NCBI GenBank assembly: GCA_029210905.1
Contig: JARGGF010000009.1
Span: 1 to 17,989, forward strand
Origin: Bacteroidales bacterium
GTDB lineage: Bacteria; Bacteroidota; Bacteroidia; Bacteroidales; NBLH01
Reading direction: 5' to 3'
Length of the DNA: 17,989 nucleotides
Shown: positions 15,670 to 17,989 of the stretch, piece by piece
Position numbering within the stretch: the first letter of the stretch is position 1
Layout of the letters: each line of letters begins with the position of its first letter
Translations under genes and position numbers: made by a program
The notes under the pieces: model-generated
Told to the model about the DNA's origin: nothing
Databases searched by the model: none
Seen by the model: the letters and a program-made list of their open reading frames with translations, nothing else

Positions 15670-16272
15670 ATGAATAATTTTAAGATTTCACTGATTTTCA
15701 TTTTAGGGATGATGTTCCTTTTATTGAATTGCAATAATGCAACAAATGAAAATATTAAAAGTTCTGAAGCTACAAAAGACTCCATATACAAAGAACTGGG
15801 TCTAAAGTACGCAAAAGCGACCAAAGAAGTACTTGGAAAAAATCTCCAGGTGGCCATTAATACCAATGGAACTGAAAATGCTTTGGAATTTTGCAGCGAA
15901 AAAGCCTATCCCCTCACAGATAGCATGGCTGTGGCATTAAACATTAGCATAAAAAGGGTATCGGATAAGCCCCGGAACCAAAAAAACGCTGCTAATAAAG
16001 CGGAACTTGAATACATTTCATTGTTTAAAAAAAATATTGAAAATAATGAAAAAATAACACCGCAATTAAAAGAAAACGGAGCTAAAATAATTGCTTATTA
16101 TCCAATAATTAGCAATGAGATGTGTTTGCTATGCCATGGTAAACCCAATGAGCATATTAAATCAGAGGTGCAGTCGAAAATCAATAATTTGTACCCTCAT
16201 GATAAAGCCACAGGCTATGACAAGAACCAGGTACGGGGAATTTGGGTTGTGGAAATGGACAAAATAGAATAG
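15670..16272 (+). CDS. DUF3365 haem-c lipoprotein (Tll0287-like)
   Basis: 200 residues. The N-terminus is a lipoprotein signal with the lipobox LLLNC (Cys21). The domain matches DUF3365, the Tll0287-like PAS-type haem fold: LGLKYAKATKEVLGKNLQVAI, EFCSEKAYPLTDSMA, ISIKRVSDKPRNQKNAAN and YYPIISNEMCLLCHG, with a final GYDKNQVRGIWVVEM. The CxxCH motif is C152-L-L-C155-H156, so one covalent haem c is expected, on the periplasmic side or outer membrane. Proteins of this family are found alone as small c-type cytochromes or as sensor domains; redox or gas sensing is suggested but unproven. The gene is divergent from the SpoIIE-type sensor with a 242-base gap. It has its own -7 box and is followed by a hairpin, so it is probably monocistronic. 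The additional Cys75 is of unknown role. Confidence 0.88.
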   Translation: MNNFKISLIFILGMMFLLLNCNNATNENIKSSEATKDSIYKELGLKYAKATKEVLGKNLQVAINTNGTENALEFCSEKAYPLTDSMAVALNISIKRVSDKPRNQKNAANKAELEYISLFKKNIENNEKITPQLKENGAKIIAYYPIISNEMCLLCHGKPNEHIKSEVQSKINNLYPHDKATGYDKNQVRGIWVVEMDKIE

Positions 16273-16301
16273 ATTAATGAACCAGTTGCAAGTTGGTACT
16301 G

Positions 16302-16326
16302 GCGAGGGCTATCAAAACCCCCTCGC
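16302..16326 (+). terminator. GC-rich hairpin after the haem-lipoprotein gene
   Basis: GCGAGGG (16302-16308) pairs with CCCTCGC (16320-16326) around an 11-base loop, 29 bases past the stop codon. A short T-run (TTTT) follows about 10 bases later, so the stem is good and the tail is poor. It is likely an intrinsic terminator and also marks the left border of the minisatellite. Confidence 0.55.
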
Positions 16327-16346
16327 TAATATGCCCTTTTATGTCA

Positions 16347-16717
16347 GGAAGGATAAAAACCTGCGCGGAAGGGTGAAAACATGCGCGGAAGGTATAAAAC
16401 TTGTACGGAAGGGTAAAAGTGTGCGCGGAAGCCTAGAAATATGCACGGAATGATTAAAAATGTGCGCGGAAGCCTTAAAACTTGTACGGAAGGGTTAAAA
16501 CAAGGTACGGAAGACCTCAAGGTGTTTACGGACAACAAAAAACAGGGTACAGACACCTAAAAGATGGGTACAGAAGGGTAAAAACAGGGTACAGACACCT
16601 AAAAGGAGGGTACAGAAGGGTGAAAACAGGGTACAGACCCTAAAAAAGAGGGTACAGACACCTAAAAGATGGGTACAGAAGGGTAAAAACTAGGTACGGA
16701 CCCAATAAAACTGGGTA
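16347..16717. repeat. 18-unit degenerate minisatellite, 20-bp units shifting to 21-bp
   Basis: Units were counted by eye from GGAA/AGAA anchors. The first seven are 20 bp long, except one of 21, and mostly end in GCGC, GCAC or GTAC. From 16488 onward units are 21 bp and almost all end in GGTAC. The core looks like (G/A)GAAGGGTAAAAAC followed by GGGTAC. From 16551 two types alternate: one beginning AGACACCTAAAAG and one beginning AGAAGGGTAAAAAC, which makes a 42-bp higher-order period. Units at 16551-16571 and 16656-16676 are identical, and the units at 16572 and 16614 differ by one base. The 3' part is therefore the youngest. The 20-bp units break any reading frame and no start codon serves the open frames, so this is non-coding. 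Spacers are absent, so it is not a CRISPR. Confidence 0.85.
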
Positions 16718-16820
16718 AGACAGAAAAGTGAAAATAAATCTTATAATACCATCATAACAACGGCACAGATACAAAAAATCCGCTTTAATTCATTTATCTG
16801 CGCTATCAGTATTCTATTAT

Positions 16821-17177
16821 TTAATAATCCGCAATCAAAGTCTCATATGGAATATTTAGCTTATCATGCAATTTGCGTATCATTTGTAAAGTCAATTTAC
16901 GTTTTCTGCTTAAAATCTCTGTGACTCTGCTTTTATATCCAATTATATCAGCCAGGTCACTTTTGTTCATATCCATTTGCTCCATGCGAAACTTTATCGC
17001 TTCAATCGGATCTGGTGGACCAATCGGATAATTTTCATCTTCATATTTCTCAATCAAGATGCTAAGTATCTCTGCTTCGTCTCCTTCTGGAGAATCAATC
17101 GGAGTGTCAAAAATTACCTCAAGTCTTTTTAATGCTTTTTGATAATCCTCTTCAGTTTTAATCATTTTAATATCCAT
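16821..17177 (-). CDS. higA: HigA-family antitoxin, HTH XRE
   Basis: 118 residues from the ATG at 17177. The frame also permits a TTG at 17186, which would overlap the toxin stop as TTGA, and an ATG at 17165. The N-terminal part has the family pattern IKTEEDYQKALKRLEVIF, then DSPEGDEAEILSILIEKYE, and YPIGPPDPIEAIKFRMEQ. The HTH follows (MNKSDLADIIGYKSRVTEILSRKRKLTL), with the recognition helix around GYKSRVTEIL. HigA binds and neutralises the HigB toxin and represses its own operon. The order here is toxin first, antitoxin second, typical of higBA and opposite to most other type II systems. Length and motifs are complete. Confidence 0.92.
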   Translation of the reverse strand: MDIKMIKTEEDYQKALKRLEVIFDTPIDSPEGDEAEILSILIEKYEDENYPIGPPDPIEAIKFRMEQMDMNKSDLADIIGYKSRVTEILSRKRKLTLQMIRKLHDKLNIPYETLIADY

Positions 17178-17182
17178 ATCAA

Positions 17183-17476
17183 TCAAATTTTTTCTGCGTC
17201 AATTTTATCATAATCTGTATGCGTACCAATGAATCTAATAAAAACCCATTGTCTCAAATAGTTAATATGTGTAATCAATCTGTATTGGTTACCACATATA
17301 TTAAATACAACTCGTCCAGCTTTTAAGATACTCGCTTTAGGATATTCATTTTTAATATCAGTCGGGCTTGTCCAATTTGCTTTACTTGCCTCTCTGTACC
17401 ATGTTTTCAATTGGTTTTCCGAGTCATTGTGATTTTCCCAAAATTCTCGAAGTATCTTTTTAGCAACTACTCTCAT
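17183..17476 (-). CDS. higB: HigB-family toxin, ribosome-dependent mRNA interferase
   Basis: 97 residues. The sequence runs MRVVAKKILREFWENHNDSE, then LKTWYREASKANWTSPTDIKNEYPKASIL, GRVVFNICGNQYRLITHINY and VFIRFIGTHTDYDKID, which is the HigB toxin family pattern over its whole length. These RelE-fold toxins cleave mRNA in the ribosomal A site. The basic and aromatic residues expected near the C-terminus (R in VFIRFIG, H and Y in GTHTDYD) are present, so activity is plausible. The antitoxin gene follows on the same strand with a 5-base gap, or a 4-base overlap if its TTG is used. Export signals are absent, as expected for a cytoplasmic toxin. Confidence 0.93.
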   Translation of the reverse strand: MRVVAKKILREFWENHNDSENQLKTWYREASKANWTSPTDIKNEYPKASILKAGRVVFNICGNQYRLITHINYLRQWVFIRFIGTHTDYDKIDAEKI

Positions 17477-17498
17477 TTTATTTTTATAATTCTACTGA

Positions 17499-17529
17499 CA
17501 AAGATAATAAAAAGTTACCGTAATGGTAA
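17499..17529 (-). promoter_or_regulatory. higBA promoter box with overlapping palindromic operator
   Basis: On the minus strand TATCTTTG (17506 to 17499) matches TAnnTTTG exactly, 22 bases before the higB ATG. Immediately upstream, TTACC-n5-GGTAA (17515-17529 on the plus strand) is a perfect 5-bp-arm palindrome located between the -7 and -33 positions, where a bound HigA dimer would block polymerase. The promoter match is seen; the operator role is inferred. Confidence 0.5.
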
Positions 17530-17950
17530 TTTTATCGTGATTAATTTTGGAGTATGATGAACTTGGTATTTTGCTAAATATTTGTAACGCTACCCCAATT
17601 AACGCACCCCCCGTCTTGCTGCGCAAGGCAAGCTTTAGGTAAATCATGGAGGATATATATGCTCTACAAAGCCCCTTCGCAAAATAAATCAACGTCGTTT
17701 TGTATACTTACCCCTCTTTACGGAAGCAGAGCTGGGATAGCTCACAAAGTAAGCCGGGGGTTAGCCAATTGACGATTTATAAAATACTGTTCAACTTTTA
17801 AGTGCGATTGCCCTGTCCTTCTAAATATTAAACTCCCAAAAATTTGAAAAAAAAATTATATTTACCTTTTTTTATATCAGAATGAACAAGTAATTGATGT
17901 TTATTGTTACCCCCTAGAATTATGTTTCAGCAATAAAAATTTGATTTCAA
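17530..17950. other. Non-coding stretch with palindromes
   Basis: No convincing gene is present. The reverse frame of 66 codons (17492-17692) runs into the higB promoter and has no recognisable family, so I regard it as chance. A CTTGC/GCAAG inverted repeat lies at about 17614-17631, next to a run of six C. The three-tier stem-loop at 17707-17764 is listed separately. The last 180 bases are very AT-rich. Confidence 0.4.
17707..17764 (+). other. Three-tier imperfect stem-loop, possible structured RNA or palindromic element
   Basis: The outer stem CTTACCCC (17707-17714) pairs with GGGGTTAG (17757-17764) at 7 of 8 positions. A middle stem CTTTAC (17716-17721) pairs with GTAAG (17749-17753) with one bulge. 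The inner hairpin GAGCT-GGGAT-AGCTC (17729-17743) is perfect. Three collinear stems within 58 bases, in a locally GC-richer patch, are more than expected by chance in such AT-rich DNA. It matches no RNA family I recognise. Confidence 0.35.
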
Positions 17951-17989
17951 ATGCTCCAATCACGAAAAGATATAGTTTATCTGGTACTT
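17951..17989 (+). CDS. Possible 5' end of a gene running off the right edge
   Basis: ATG at 17951 opens 13 codons, MLQSRKDIVYLVL, with no stop before the window ends. A basic-then-hydrophobic start of this kind would fit a membrane protein, for example a VUT-family transporter, but 13 residues cannot identify it. It is reported only as an open start. Confidence 0.25.
   Translation, partial: MLQSRKDIVYLVL

Noticed and set aside
16344..16556. 70-codon minus-strand open frame inside the minisatellite
   Set aside because: It is a by-product of the repeat: the units are 20 or 21 bp so the peptide pattern shifts frame, it has no signal or family, and it starts inside a repeat unit.
16347..16717. 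CRISPR-like array
   Set aside because: Units abut directly with no unique spacers, units diverge along their whole length, and no cas genes are present.
17492..17692. 66-codon minus-strand frame upstream of higB
   Set aside because: It covers the higB promoter and a C-rich palindromic patch, and the translation matches nothing I recognise.
17731..17764. tRNA-like start (GCTGGGATAGCTCA)
   Set aside because: No pairing D-stem partner, anticodon arm or T-arm follows; the GCTC is explained by the inner hairpin GAGCT/AGCTC.

Overview
The window looks like chromosomal DNA of a free-living Bacteroidota (Bacteroidetes) bacterium. The evidence is an AT-rich base composition, DUF4249 lipoprotein and TonB-receptor pairs, STN plus carboxypeptidase-regulatory-like outer-membrane receptors, a giant beta-propeller (Reg_prop) SpoIIE sensor, weak Shine-Dalgarno sites and several TAnnTTTG-type -7 promoter boxes. 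There is no phage structural gene, transposase, rRNA, tRNA or CRISPR array that I can support.

Left part (1-4864, minus strand): a four-gene outer-membrane operon, read right to left. It holds an uncharacterised secreted protein, a TonB-dependent receptor, a DUF4249 lipoprotein that overlaps the receptor by 11 bases, and the first 51 codons of a secreted protein with an MG2-like strand. The receptor gene is interrupted by a single in-frame TAA (3775-3777) between its STN domain and its carboxypeptidase-like domain, with no frameshift. It is either a very young nonsense pseudogene or a recoding or sequencing question.

Middle (5222-11819): a stand-alone imidazolonepropionase (hutI, +); a second, intact STN-type TonB receptor (-); then a MetY/cystathionine-synthase-like PLP enzyme and an MFS exporter (both +, probably co-transcribed). 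The 3' end of the MFS gene lies inside a compact repeat structure (15-bp direct repeats, 17-bp inverted repeats and an inner 15-bp hairpin), which resembles a small non-autonomous element or a bidirectional terminator.

Right part (11993-17989): a 1144-residue propeller/Y_Y_Y/coiled-coil/SpoIIE phosphatase sensor (-), divergent from a DUF3365 haem-c lipoprotein (+). That gene is followed by a GC-rich hairpin and an 18-unit degenerate minisatellite (16347-16717) whose unit length changes from 20 to 21 bp and whose 3' half shows a 42-bp higher-order period. Then come a higB-higA toxin-antitoxin pair (-) with a palindromic operator candidate, a 470-base non-coding stretch containing a three-tier stem-loop, and an open reading frame that starts at 17951 and runs off the edge.

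Apart from the receptor operon, the PLP-MFS pair and higBA, the genes show no obvious common pathway. The points most worth a second look are the in-frame stop in the receptor, the minisatellite, the repeat structure at the MFS end, and the stem-loop near the right edge.
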